Source of the DNA: JBBQSF01 sp038214085
GTDB taxonomy: Bacteria > Bacteroidota > Bacteroidia > Bacteroidales > CG2-30-32-10
Assembly: GCA_038214085.1 (NCBI GenBank)
Contig: JBBQSF010000064.1
Coordinates: forward strand, 1 to 16,402
Direction of reading: 5' to 3'
DNA: 16,402 nt
Positions 1 to 7,589 of this stretch are shown here, piece after piece; within the stretch, counting starts at the first letter, position 1; the number at the start of each line of letters is the position of its first letter. The notes under the pieces are model-generated. The model did not search any database. It was given only the letters and a program-made list of their open reading frames with translations, and was not told where the DNA came from. The position numbers were made by a program, and so were the translations under genes.

Positions 1-593
1 ACTCCCTTGTCAATTGAACAGAGTGCGCCAATTTCAACATTATCCTCAATAATTGTTTTTCCACATGAATAAAGTTTGTCATATCCTTCGGGTCGTTTTT
101 TAAAATAATAGGCATCAGCACCAATAACTGAATTGCTGTGAATAATTACATTGTCGCCAATTATTGAGCGATCGTAAATACTTGCATTTGCATGAATCAA
201 GCAGTTTTTTCCTATTATTACATGGTTTCCAACAAAAGCACCCGGTTGGATAATTGTGCCTTGACCAATAATTGCAGAATCGCTTATGAATTTTGATGCA
301 GCTTCAAAGGGAGCAAATTTTTTCGCAAAAAACACATAATCACGGAAGGGATCATCTGAAAAAATCAGTGCTTTTCCGGCAGGACAATCAACTTTTTTAT
401 TAATAATAATTGTTGTTGCCTTGGAATTAAGAGCTTTGTCGTAATATTTAGGATGGTCAACAAAAGTCAAATCACCTGGTTCAACTTTATGGATTTCGTT
501 CAAGCCGCTAATTATGTGATCTGGATCTCCATCAAATTCTGCCTTAATAAGTGCTGCAAAATCTTTAAGTTTGTAAGCAGGGTTTATTTTCAT
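1..593 (-). CDS. LpxD-like UDP-3-O-acylglucosamine N-acyltransferase paralogue, 3' end outside window
   Basis: Left-handed beta-helix acyltransferase of the LpxD family, which adds the N-linked hydroxyacyl chain to UDP-3-O-acylglucosamine in lipid A synthesis. I translated 197 codons from ATG at 593 without a stop, so the gene continues past base 1. Residues 1 to about 100 look like the LpxD N-terminal uridine-binding domain (it contains EPGDLTFVDHPKYY). From about residue 108 hexapeptide repeats begin (SDSAIIGQGTIIQPGAFVG). Where classical LpxD has GADGFGY, this protein has GADAYYFKKRPEGYDKL, followed by EIGALCSIDKG. The catalytic histidine of LpxD would lie beyond the window. The start is 5 nt after the efp stop, so the two are probably co-transcribed. 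It is not next to lpxC, so it may be a second, divergent LpxD with a different acyl or sugar preference. Family certain; exact substrate not. Confidence 0.85.
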   Translation of the reverse strand, partial: MKINPAYKLKDFAALIKAEFDGDPDHIISGLNEIHKVEPGDLTFVDHPKYYDKALNSKATTIIINKKVDCPAGKALIFSDDPFRDYVFFAKKFAPFEAASKFISDSAIIGQGTIIQPGAFVGNHVIIGKNCLIHANASIYDRSIIGDNVIIHSNSVIGADAYYFKKRPEGYDKLYSCGKTIIEDNVEIGALCSIDKG

Positions 594-598
594 AATAA

Positions 599-1162
599 TT
601 ATTTTACTCTTTCAACATAAGTATGTGTGCGTGTATCTATTTTTATTTTTTCACCAGTATTGATAAATAATGGAACATTAACAAGTGCACCAGTTTCAAG
701 TTTAGCCTGTTTTTGCGTGTTTGTGGCAGTATCGCCTTTTACACCTGGTTCGGAATACACAATTTCCAGTTCAACAAATGCTGGTAAATCACAACTTAAA
801 GGCATTTCGTTATCTGCATGGAATACAATTTCTGCAGTTTGTCCTTCTTTTAGCAAATCAGGGGCACTAATAAGGACTTCGTCGATAGATACCTGTTCGA
901 AGGTTTCTGCATGCATAAAGTTATACCCATTATCATCTTTGTAAAGAAATTGATAGGGGCGGCGCTCAATGCGGATAATATCAATTTTTGCACCTGAAGT
1001 AAATGTATTGGGAATTACTTTTCCGGTTTTTAAATTTTTAAGTTTTGTCCTAACGAATGCTCCTCCTTTTCCGGGTTTAACATGTTGAAATTCAACAATA
1101 ACATAAGGATCGTTATTGTAATCAATACATAATCCATTTCTGATATCTGCAGTAGTTGCCAT
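599..1162 (-). CDS. efp: Translation elongation factor P
   Basis: EF-P binds the ribosome near the E site and relieves stalling at consecutive prolines. The protein is 187 aa, close to the usual 185-190. It has the KOW-like N-terminal domain, and the loop KPGKGGAF at residues 29-36 places Lys32 at the tip, equivalent to the lysine that other bacteria modify. The C-terminal OB domain ends with the family pattern GEKIKIDTRTHTYVERVK. The N-terminus MATTADIRNGLCI fits family starts. A consensus promoter lies at 1191-1222, so efp probably heads its own unit with the lpxD paralogue 5 nt downstream. No modification enzyme (EpmA, EarP and similar) is encoded in the window, so the state of Lys32 cannot be inferred. 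Confidence 0.97.
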   Translation of the reverse strand: MATTADIRNGLCIDYNNDPYVIVEFQHVKPGKGGAFVRTKLKNLKTGKVIPNTFTSGAKIDIIRIERRPYQFLYKDDNGYNFMHAETFEQVSIDEVLISAPDLLKEGQTAEIVFHADNEMPLSCDLPAFVELEIVYSEPGVKGDTATNTQKQAKLETGALVNVPLFINTGEKIKIDTRTHTYVERVK

Positions 1163-1190
1163 AAAGTAGTAATTTGTTTTTTTTGGTCGG

Positions 1191-1222
1191 CAAATTTAAT
1201 TTAATTATACCAATGTGCCAAA
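1191..1222 (-). promoter_or_regulatory. Bacteroidota-type promoter for efp
   Basis: On the minus strand TTTG (1222-1219) is followed by a 20-nt spacer and then TAAATTTG (1198-1191), a full match to the -33 TTTG / -7 TAnnTTTG consensus of the main Bacteroidota sigma factor. Transcription would begin about 5 nt further on, giving a leader of roughly 20-25 nt before the efp ATG at 1162. No Shine-Dalgarno sequence is seen. Confidence 0.75.
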
Positions 1223-1270
1223 GAATTGAAATATTTTGATTTATTGTTTTTGTTTAACGTTTTCAATCAG

Positions 1271-1888
1271 TTATAAAATATTTAATTGCAAAATATTTTT
1301 ACAGAACCCATATTCATATTCTTTTGCATTTGAAGCCACGATAATAAGTGCATCTGATACCCGATTGCTGATAAGATTCTTATACCATTCTATTCCTTGA
1401 TTGTCTAAATTTGAACAAGGTTCATCAAGAATTAAAATGGGTACATCTGAACAAAGAGTGAGTAAGAGTTTAATGCGTTGTTTCATTCCTGATGAAAAAT
1501 CGGAAATATGCTTATTTGAATTTGCTTTAAGACCGGAGATTTCTATAAGATTTTGTGTTTGATAATTGTTGATAAAAGGCTTGAAATGTCCGTAAAATGT
1601 TATGATTTCTAATAGTGTGAGTTCTTCAAAGAGTTCGGTGTGAGGTGAACATACAGCGATTTGTTTAAAGATTTCTTCGTTGTTGATAATTGCTGTATTA
1701 TTCTCAAAAAAAATCTTGCCTGCACTGGGAGTAACATATCCTGCTATAATCTGGCTTAGAGTTGATTTTCCTGAACCATTGGGACCAATTATAGCTGTAG
1801 GGTTTGCTGTTGAAAATTCAAAATTGATATTTTTAAAGATCCAATCAAAATTAAACTTTTTTCCTATTTGCTCAAGGCGGATTTTCAA
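1271..1888 (-). CDS. Orphan ABC transporter-type ATPase with non-canonical Q-loop and H-switch
   Basis: A single ABC nucleotide-binding domain of 205 aa. Visible motifs are Walker A GPNGSGKST (35-43), a signature-like DFSSGMKQR (130-138), Walker B ILILDE (151-156) and D-loop SNLD (159-162). The position of the Q-loop glutamine appears to hold His83 (VCSPHTELFEEL), and the switch histidine position holds Asn187 (IIVASNAKEY). No permease gene is adjacent, so whether it drives transport is open. The only reasonable start is a TTG at 1888, giving MKIRLEQIGKKFNFDW: the reading frame is continuous back to the lpxA stop with no ATG. It begins 24 nt after lpxA on the same strand, so it probably belongs to the lpxC-lpxA transcript. 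A role in envelope lipid handling is guilt by association only. Confidence 0.85.
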   Translation of the reverse strand: MKIRLEQIGKKFNFDWIFKNINFEFSTANPTAIIGPNGSGKSTLSQIIAGYVTPSAGKIFFENNTAIINNEEIFKQIAVCSPHTELFEELTLLEIITFYGHFKPFINNYQTQNLIEISGLKANSNKHISDFSSGMKQRIKLLLTLCSDVPILILDEPCSNLDNQGIEWYKNLISNRVSDALIIVASNAKEYEYGFCKNILQLNIL

Positions 1889-1912
1889 TTTAAAATTATT
1901 AAGGGCAAATAA

Positions 1913-2701
1913 CTATACAATCTGACGGGAGTAACCTTTCATGATACCTCTGCTGGAATTTGAAATAAATGAAATTACCTCATCTCTTTCTGAAGTAGCT
2001 GGCATTTCTGCTTCAATTATTGCCACAGCCTGCGTTACATTATATCCTTTAAGATAAATAACCCTGTATATATCCTGAATTTCCTTTATTTTTTCAGGGG
2101 AAAACCCTCTGCGTCTTAATCCTATTGAATTGATACCTACAAACGACAAAGGTTCACGGGCAGCTTTGGTAAATGGCGGAACATCCTTACGCACAAGTGA
2201 GCCGCCGGATATCATTACATGTGTGCCTATATTTACAAACTGGTGAACGGCTGTTAATCCTCCAATAATTGCATAATCTTCCACTTTGATATGACCAGCA
2301 AGAGCACAAGCATTTGCAAGAATACAATTGTTTCCTACAATGCAGTCGTGTGCAATATGCGCATAAGCCATAATAAGACAATTGTCGCCGATAGTGGTTT
2401 CCCAGTTCGCTTTAGTTCCCCTGTTTATTGTAACACATTCGCGGATGGTAACATTGTTTCCGATAATAACAACCGTATCTTCGTTGTTGAACTTCAAATC
2501 CTGAGGAATTGCCGAAATAACAGCGCCAGGGAATATTTTACAGTTCTTGCCAATACGGGCGCCTTCCATAATGGTAACATTAGAACCAATCCAAGTGCCT
2601 TCTCCTATTTCAACATTTTTATAAACAGTAACAAATGGTTCAATTACCACATTGTTGGCAATTTTTGCCTGTGGATGGACATACGCTAAGGGTTGGTTCA
2701 T
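1913..2701 (-). CDS. lpxA: Acyl-ACP--UDP-N-acetylglucosamine O-acyltransferase
   Basis: First committed acyl transfer of lipid A synthesis: a hydroxyacyl chain moves from ACP to the 3-OH of UDP-GlcNAc, in the cytosol. The 262-aa protein is the usual LpxA length. It has an N-terminal left-handed beta helix of hexapeptide repeats (about residues 6-190) and a C-terminal helical domain beginning near the conserved IGLRRRGFS. The segment AHIAHDC carries His118, aligned with the catalytic His125 of E. coli LpxA, followed by ALAGHIKVEDYAIIGG and TAVHQF as in the family. Its ATG overlaps the lpxC-fabZ stop as ATGA, indicating translational coupling in one operon. The ABC ATPase follows 24 nt downstream in the same frame. 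Confidence 0.97.
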   Translation of the reverse strand: MNQPLAYVHPQAKIANNVVIEPFVTVYKNVEIGEGTWIGSNVTIMEGARIGKNCKIFPGAVISAIPQDLKFNNEDTVVIIGNNVTIRECVTINRGTKANWETTIGDNCLIMAYAHIAHDCIVGNNCILANACALAGHIKVEDYAIIGGLTAVHQFVNIGTHVMISGGSLVRKDVPPFTKAAREPLSFVGINSIGLRRRGFSPEKIKEIQDIYRVIYLKGYNVTQAVAIIEAEMPATSERDEVISFISNSSRGIMKGYSRQIV

Positions 2702-4098
2702 ACTTCTTTGTTTTTTACAATTTGAGCAGTAAGTTCTGCTTCCATAACTACTTTATTGCCAACATAAGCAACACCTTTCATCTGGCATATTCCACGACGA
2801 ATAGGAGCCATTAAATCAAGTCTGAATACGAGCGTATCGCCTGGTACTACTTTATTTTTAAATTTCGCATTGTCAATCCTTAAAAAATAAGTGATGTAAT
2901 TTTCAGGATCAGGTACAGTTTCCATAACCAGTATTCCACCTACCTGAGCCATAGCTTCAATCTGTAAAACACCAGGCATTACTGGCTCTACAGGGAAATG
3001 TCCGTTAAAGAAGTCTTCATTCATGGTAACATTCTTTACACCGACAACATATTTCTCAGTTAATTCAATAATTTTATCAATAAGTAAAAAAGGAGGTCGG
3101 TGAGGTAGAATGTTTCTGATTTGGTTGATATCATATATTGGTTTAACATTGGGATCGTAAACAGGTATATTTTTAGTTGCTTTGTGTTGTTTAATGTATT
3201 GTTTTATTTTTTTAGCAAACTCAACATTTGAATAGTGGCCAGGGCGTGTGGCAATAATATGTGCTTTAAGAGGCTTTCCAAGCAGAGATAAATCTCCAAC
3301 AACATCCAGAAGTTTGTGACGGGCGGGTTCGTTATTAAAATGTAATTCCAGATTATTAAGAATTCCTTCTTTTAAAACTGCAACTTTTTCACGTTTAAAA
3401 ATTCCTGCAAGCCTTGATAATTCTTCATCAGAAATTATTCTGTTTACAAAAACTATGGCATTGTTAAGATCACCACCTTTAATTAGGTCGTTATTTACAA
3501 GATATTCCAATTCATGGAGAAACACAAAAGTGCGGCATTCTGAAATATTATCATTGAAGTCTGAAATTTTTTCCAAACAGGCATTCTGCGTGCCAAGAAC
3601 ATTTGATTCGTAGTCAATCATCACCGATACCTTAAATTCGTCAGCAGGTAATGCAATTATTTCAACTTTGCGTTCAGGGTCAGAATAAATAATAGGTTCG
3701 TTAATTGTGATATATTCTTTTTCAGCATCTTGTTCTAGAATACCAGCTTGTAAAAGTGTTTGAGTAAAAATTTTTGAACTTCCATCATGTATAGGAGGTT
3801 CAATGCCGTTCATCTCAATCATGATATTATCAATTCCCAAGCCGGTTAAGGCTGCCAGCGTGTGTTCTACGGTCATTATTCGCACTCCGTTTGATTCAAT
3901 TGAGGTGCCACGGGAAGTGTCAACAACTTTAGAAACATCAGCGTCAACTGTTGGGTGCCCTTCAATGTCGATTCGTTTGAATTTGAAACCGTGATTAATT
4001 GGAGCGGGGTAAAAAGTCATTGTAACTTCAATTCCGGAATGTAAACCTACACCTGAAACAGAAACAGCTTTTTGAATGGTACGTTGGTTTTTTATCAT
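2698..4098 (-). CDS. lpxC-fabZ: Bifunctional UDP-3-O-acyl-N-acetylglucosamine deacetylase / 3-hydroxyacyl-ACP dehydratase
   Basis: A natural fusion known from Bacteroidota. Residues 1 to about 305 are LpxC, the zinc-dependent deacetylase that commits UDP-GlcNAc to lipid A. Zinc and catalytic residues are visible: Glu78-His79 (VEHTLAAL), His261 and Asp265 (HKLLDVVGDL) and His288 (RPGHYSN), with the same 27-residue spacing between the two later histidines as E. coli. Residues about 325-466 are FabZ, the hotdog dehydratase, with LPHRPPFLLID and catalytic His367 (GHFP) and Glu381 (QIEAMAQ), 14 residues apart as in E. coli. I choose ATG at 4098 (MIKNQRTIQKAV, like E. coli MIKQRTLK) over a TTG at 4107, because that TTG lies inside the -7 promoter element. 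lpxA overlaps the stop by 4 bp. Confidence 0.97.
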   Translation of the reverse strand: MIKNQRTIQKAVSVSGVGLHSGIEVTMTFYPAPINHGFKFKRIDIEGHPTVDADVSKVVDTSRGTSIESNGVRIMTVEHTLAALTGLGIDNIMIEMNGIEPPIHDGSSKIFTQTLLQAGILEQDAEKEYITINEPIIYSDPERKVEIIALPADEFKVSVMIDYESNVLGTQNACLEKISDFNDNISECRTFVFLHELEYLVNNDLIKGGDLNNAIVFVNRIISDEELSRLAGIFKREKVAVLKEGILNNLELHFNNEPARHKLLDVVGDLSLLGKPLKAHIIATRPGHYSNVEFAKKIKQYIKQHKATKNIPVYDPNVKPIYDINQIRNILPHRPPFLLIDKIIELTEKYVVGVKNVTMNEDFFNGHFPVEPVMPGVLQIEAMAQVGGILVMETVPDPENYITYFLRIDNAKFKNKVVPGDTLVFRLDLMAPIRRGICQMKGVAYVGNKVVMEAELTAQIVKNKEV

Positions 4099-4104
4099 AG
4101 CGTA

Positions 4105-4137
4105 CAAAAGTAATCAAAAATCAATAATACAAACAAA
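4105..4137 (-). promoter_or_regulatory. Promoter of the lpxC-fabZ operon, close to or at the start codon
   Basis: On the minus strand TACTTTTG (4112-4105) matches TAnnTTTG exactly. Two TTTG tetramers stand at 4137-4134 (21-nt spacer) and 4133-4130 (17-nt spacer). Only 6 nt separate the end of the -7 box from the ATG at 4098, so the transcript would carry a leader of a few nucleotides or none. Confidence 0.65.
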
Positions 4138-4189
4138 TGATACTGGATATTTTAGCGGAATTGATGAAAAGAAGATTCTTTAATTTTCA

Positions 4190-4218
4190 TTGAATTTATC
4201 AAACAATAGTTACATTTG
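4190..4218 (+). promoter_or_regulatory. Promoter of the PLP lyase gene, centred in a small inverted repeat
   Basis: TTG (4190-4192), an 18-nt spacer and TACATTTG (4211-4218) match the Bacteroidota promoter pattern, leaving a leader of about 15 nt before ATG 4239. The -7 box lies exactly between inverted arms AATAGT (4205-4210) and ACTATT (4220-4225), which could be an operator or chance. Confidence 0.65.
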
Positions 4219-4238
4219 CACTATTAAAATTTAAAAAC

Positions 4239-5420
4239 ATGGACACAAAAAATTTAGGATTCAATACAAAACTTATTCATTCTGGTGGTCATAAAGATCA
4301 ATACGGCAGTGCTACTGTCCCAATTTATCAAACATCAACATTCATATTCGAAGATGCGGATTATGGCGCAAAATGTTTTTCTGGTGAAAAAGATGGATAT
4401 ATATACACACGCATTGGTAACCCTACTGTTCGTGCGCTCGAAAAAACAATTGCTGAACTTGAAAATGGTTTTGATGGAATTGCAGTTAGCTCTGGAATGG
4501 CAGCAGTTACAACTATTTATATGGCACTTCTAGGACAGGGTGCTCACATGGTTAGTACTGACGCTGTTTATGGCCCTTCTCGTGTTGTTATGGAAGATCA
4601 TTTTTCTCGCTTTGGTGTTGAATCAACTTATGTGAATACTTCTGATGTAAATAATGTTATCAATGCTATCAGACCAAATACAAAAGTATTGTATCTCGAA
4701 ACACCAGCAAATCCAACTATGGAAATTACTGACCTTAAAGAATGTGTCCGTATAGCTCATGAAAAAGGAATTATTGTGGTTGTTGACAACACTTTTTGTA
4801 GTCCTTATCTTCAAAAACCTTTGAACTATGGTGTTGATGTTGTTTTTCATTCAATGACAAAATTTATCAATGGACATGCTGATATTGTTGGGGGAATTAT
4901 TGTTGCCAGAACCAAAGAAGTATATTCTAAATTAAGACCAATGATGGTTAATATGGGTTGCTGTATCGATCCTCATCAGGCTTACCTTGTTATCAGGGGG
5001 CTTAAAACGTTAAGCATCCGTATGGATCGCTCTCAGCAAAGTGCTGTTGTGATTGCAGATTTTCTGGAATCGCATCCAAAAGTTGAATGGGTGAAATATC
5101 CAGGTTTAAAATCGCATCCGCAATATGAACTTGCAAAGCAACAAATGGAAGGACCTGGTTCTATGATTAGTTTTGAACTTAAAGGTGGCGTTGACGCTGG
5201 TAAAGTTTTAATGAACAATGTAAATATTGCAATTCTTGCGGTATCTTTAGGTGGTGTGGAAACACTGATTCAGCATCCTGCTTCTATGACACATTCTAAA
5301 ATGTCCATTGAAAAACGTCAGGCAGCAGGAATTACTGATGGGCTTGTTCGCTATTCCGTTGGAATAGAAAATGTAGAAGACCTGTTAGCTGACCTTTCTC
5401 AAGCTTTGGATAAAATTTAA
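4239..5420 (+). CDS. PLP-dependent Cys/Met metabolism enzyme, methionine gamma-lyase-like
   Basis: A 393-aa fold-type I PLP enzyme of the Cys/Met metabolism family (methionine gamma-lyase, cystathionine gamma-lyase/synthase, O-acylhomoserine sulfhydrylase). The PLP-binding lysine is Lys208 in HSMTKFINGHADIVGG. The phosphate-binding YTRIGNPT near residue 56 and SSGMAAV near residue 84 are present. The N-terminus MDTKNLGFNTKLIHSGGHKDQYG resembles methionine gamma-lyases from anaerobes. Against that, the residue corresponding to the gamma-lyase Cys116 (Tyr-Gly-Cys in Pseudomonas) is Pro113 in YGPSR, so the substrate is uncertain. It is transcribed divergently from lpxC with its own promoter. No methionine biosynthesis gene is next to it, which mildly favours a catabolic role releasing ammonia, a thiol or H2S and a 2-oxoacid. 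Confidence 0.88.
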   Translation: MDTKNLGFNTKLIHSGGHKDQYGSATVPIYQTSTFIFEDADYGAKCFSGEKDGYIYTRIGNPTVRALEKTIAELENGFDGIAVSSGMAAVTTIYMALLGQGAHMVSTDAVYGPSRVVMEDHFSRFGVESTYVNTSDVNNVINAIRPNTKVLYLETPANPTMEITDLKECVRIAHEKGIIVVVDNTFCSPYLQKPLNYGVDVVFHSMTKFINGHADIVGGIIVARTKEVYSKLRPMMVNMGCCIDPHQAYLVIRGLKTLSIRMDRSQQSAVVIADFLESHPKVEWVKYPGLKSHPQYELAKQQMEGPGSMISFELKGGVDAGKVLMNNVNIAILAVSLGGVETLIQHPASMTHSKMSIEKRQAAGITDGLVRYSVGIENVEDLLADLSQALDKI

Positions 5421-5522
5421 TTTTATCAAAACGAGTACCTTTATTTTCTTAATTTTATTGAGTTCTTATTTTTTATTATTATTAATTTTACTTTTTTATT
5501 ATTAACCCCAAACTTTAATTAG

Positions 5523-5530
5523 TACATTTT
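5523..5530 (+). promoter_or_regulatory. Possible -7 element of the DUF349 gene
   Basis: TACATTTT matches TAnnTTTG at all defined positions but the last, 6 nt before the ATG at 5537. No clear -33 TTTG was found at 19-21 nt. The 116-bp gap after the lyase gene is very T-rich on the plus strand, and I see no hairpin terminator in it. Confidence 0.3.
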
Positions 5531-5536
5531 TTATTT

Positions 5537-7537
5537 ATGGAAAACAACGATCCTCAAACCCTGATGAATGACGAACAGCTTCCTCAGGATTTGACTTCTT
5601 CTACAAATGAATTAGTCACCGAAACTACTGCGCCGGAAATTGAAATATCTGATGTGAATATTGAAAAATCAGATGAAGAACCATTGGCAGAACACATTGT
5701 AATTAACGAAAATGTAAATCTTTCCGATGCTCCGGTTATCGACGAAACTGTTGTGATATCTGCTCAAGAATCGGAAAATCTTATTGCTGAAATTGAAAAT
5801 GCCCAAAATTCTGAGTTCAAAAAAGATTTTGAGAACTTATCACCCGAAGAGTTGGTTGTTTCATTAGAAACACTCTTAAAATCAGATGACATTAATGAAA
5901 TAAAAGCTGATGTAGCACTGATAAAAGTAAGTTACCTGAAAAAAGAAAAATTGCTAAAGGACGAAAAACTTAAAGCATTTGAAGAACAAGGAGGAAAAAA
6001 GGAAGAGTTTGCTTTTGAGGAAAGTGCATTAACTAAAAGATTTAATGACGCTTTTAATGTTTATAAAGAAATGCGTTCTCAGCATATTGAATCTCTTGAG
6101 AAGGAAAAATTGCAAAATCTTGCAAATAAAACAGCAATTCTAGAAGAATTAAAGCAACTTATTGATTCTGAAGAAGAACTTAAAAAAACATACGATGCTT
6201 TTAAGAGCTTACAGGAAAAGTGGAAAGAAATCGGCTTGGTTCCAAGAACCGAAATAAATAATCTTTGGCAGAACTATCATTTTCTTGTTGAAAAGTTTTT
6301 TGATAAAGTTAAGATAAATAATGAACTTAAGGATCTTGACCTTAAAAAGAACCTTGAAGCTAAAATAGAAATATGCGAAAAAACTGAAGAGCTAATCCTT
6401 GAACCCATTGTTTCAAAAGCTTTTCAGCAATTGCAAAAACTGCATGAGAAATGGCGCGAAATAGGTCCAGTTCCAATAGATAAAAAAGATGAAGTCTGGG
6501 ACAGGTTCCGTGCTTCTACTGAAAAAATTAACGAGCGCAGAAAAGAGTATTATGATCAGGTGCAAGTTGAGCAAAAAGCAAACTTTGAAACCAAAATTGC
6601 TTTGTGTGAAAAAGTTGAACAAGTTACCGAAGCTGCAGCCAACAGTACCAGAGAATGGATGGATAAAACACAAACGCTGAACGAAATGCTTCAGTTGTGG
6701 AAAACCATTGGCCCTGCTCAGAAAAAAGATAATGAAGCAGTATGGCAAAAATTTAAAACTGCAATTGATAATTTTTTTGCTGCTAAAAAAGAGTTTTTCG
6801 ATAAACTTAAAGAAGAACAAATAACAAATTATAACCTGAAAGTAAATTTATGCTTACAGGCCGAATCCATTAAATCTTCTACCAATTGGAAAAAAGCAAC
6901 AGAAGATTTGATCCGACTTCAACAGGAATGGAAGAAAATAGGATCAGTGCCTAAAAAGTATTCTGATAAAATATGGAAAAGATTCCGTGTGGCCTGCGAT
7001 GAGTTTTTTAGCAGCAAATCTTCTTATTTCTCTAATTTAGATGCAAAAGAAGAAGAAAATCTTATATTAAAAAAAGAATTGATTGAACAATTGAAAGCTT
7101 ATCAGTTTAGTGCCGATAATAATGAAAACCTACAAATAATTAAGGATTTTCAGCGTAAATGGATGGAAATTGGTCATGTACCAATTAAAGTTAAGAACGA
7201 TATTCAGAATGAATTCCGTAAGGTTATTGATGAACATTTTGACAAATTGAAAATAAATGCAGTTGAAAAAAATACAATGGCGTTTAAATCAAGAGTTGAA
7301 AACCTTATGTCATCACCTCAGTCGAACCAGATGATTTCAAAAGAAAGATTGTTCATTTCGAACAAAATTTCTACCTTGAAAAATGATATAAAACTTTGGG
7401 AAAACAATATCGGTTTCTTTGCCAATTCTAAAAAAGCGGATGTTCTTAAAGAAGAATTTCTTAAGAAAATAGAAAGTGGAAAACAGGAAATCCTTATTCT
7501 TGAAGCAAAATTGAAAGTTTTAAAAGACGCACGATAA
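5537..7537 (+). CDS. DUF349 repeat protein, five repeats with coiled-coil character
   Basis: A 666-aa, highly charged, probably cytosolic protein with no signal peptide or membrane segment. Residues 1 to about 100 are acidic and low-complexity, probably disordered. Five DUF349 repeats follow, each with the signature W-x-x-I-G plus a downstream aromatic or charged helix: Trp229 (KWKEIGLVP), Trp306 (KWREIGPVP), Trp388 (LWKTIGPAQ), Trp465 (EWKKIGSVP) and Trp542 (KWMEIGHVP). The spacing is 77, 82, 77 and 77 residues, implying one helical module of about 77 aa repeated in tandem. Residues about 600-666 are a terminal coiled coil. The family is common in Bacteroidota and has no established function that I can name; a rod-like scaffold or nucleic-acid-associated role would be a guess. 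It stands alone, with a hairpin just after its stop. Confidence 0.9.
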   Translation: MENNDPQTLMNDEQLPQDLTSSTNELVTETTAPEIEISDVNIEKSDEEPLAEHIVINENVNLSDAPVIDETVVISAQESENLIAEIENAQNSEFKKDFENLSPEELVVSLETLLKSDDINEIKADVALIKVSYLKKEKLLKDEKLKAFEEQGGKKEEFAFEESALTKRFNDAFNVYKEMRSQHIESLEKEKLQNLANKTAILEELKQLIDSEEELKKTYDAFKSLQEKWKEIGLVPRTEINNLWQNYHFLVEKFFDKVKINNELKDLDLKKNLEAKIEICEKTEELILEPIVSKAFQQLQKLHEKWREIGPVPIDKKDEVWDRFRASTEKINERRKEYYDQVQVEQKANFETKIALCEKVEQVTEAAANSTREWMDKTQTLNEMLQLWKTIGPAQKKDNEAVWQKFKTAIDNFFAAKKEFFDKLKEEQITNYNLKVNLCLQAESIKSSTNWKKATEDLIRLQQEWKKIGSVPKKYSDKIWKRFRVACDEFFSSKSSYFSNLDAKEEENLILKKELIEQLKAYQFSADNNENLQIIKDFQRKWMEIGHVPIKVKNDIQNEFRKVIDEHFDKLKINAVEKNTMAFKSRVENLMSSPQSNQMISKERLFISNKISTLKNDIKLWENNIGFFANSKKADVLKEEFLKKIESGKQEILILEAKLKVLKDAR

Positions 7538-7548
7538 AAAATTAAATT

Positions 7549-7583
7549 TATACCTGACAGGTTTTTTAAACCTGTCAGGTATA
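7549..7583. terminator. Perfect 16-bp palindromic hairpin, likely bidirectional terminator or dispersed repeat
   Basis: Left arm TATACCTGACAGGTTT (7549-7564) and right arm AAACCTGTCAGGTATA (7568-7583) are exact inverses around a 3-nt TTT loop. An A-rich run precedes and a T-rich run follows, so it can stop transcription from either side. It lies exactly between the convergent DUF349 and glutathione peroxidase genes. Confidence 0.8.
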
Positions 7584-7589
7584 TTTTAT

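Noticed and set aside
4099..4107. Longer lpxC-fabZ reading frame starting at TTG 4107
   Set aside because: The TTG is part of the -7 promoter box and the ATG at 4098 aligns with the E. coli LpxC start.
5421..5536. Regulatory RNA or terminator in the T-rich spacer before the DUF349 gene
   Set aside because: No hairpin or conserved motif found; only base-composition bias.
6413..6820. 135-aa antisense reading frame within the DUF349 gene
   Set aside because: It is antisense to clear DUF349 repeats; the Phe/Leu-rich translation is the complement of a Lys/Glu-rich gene.
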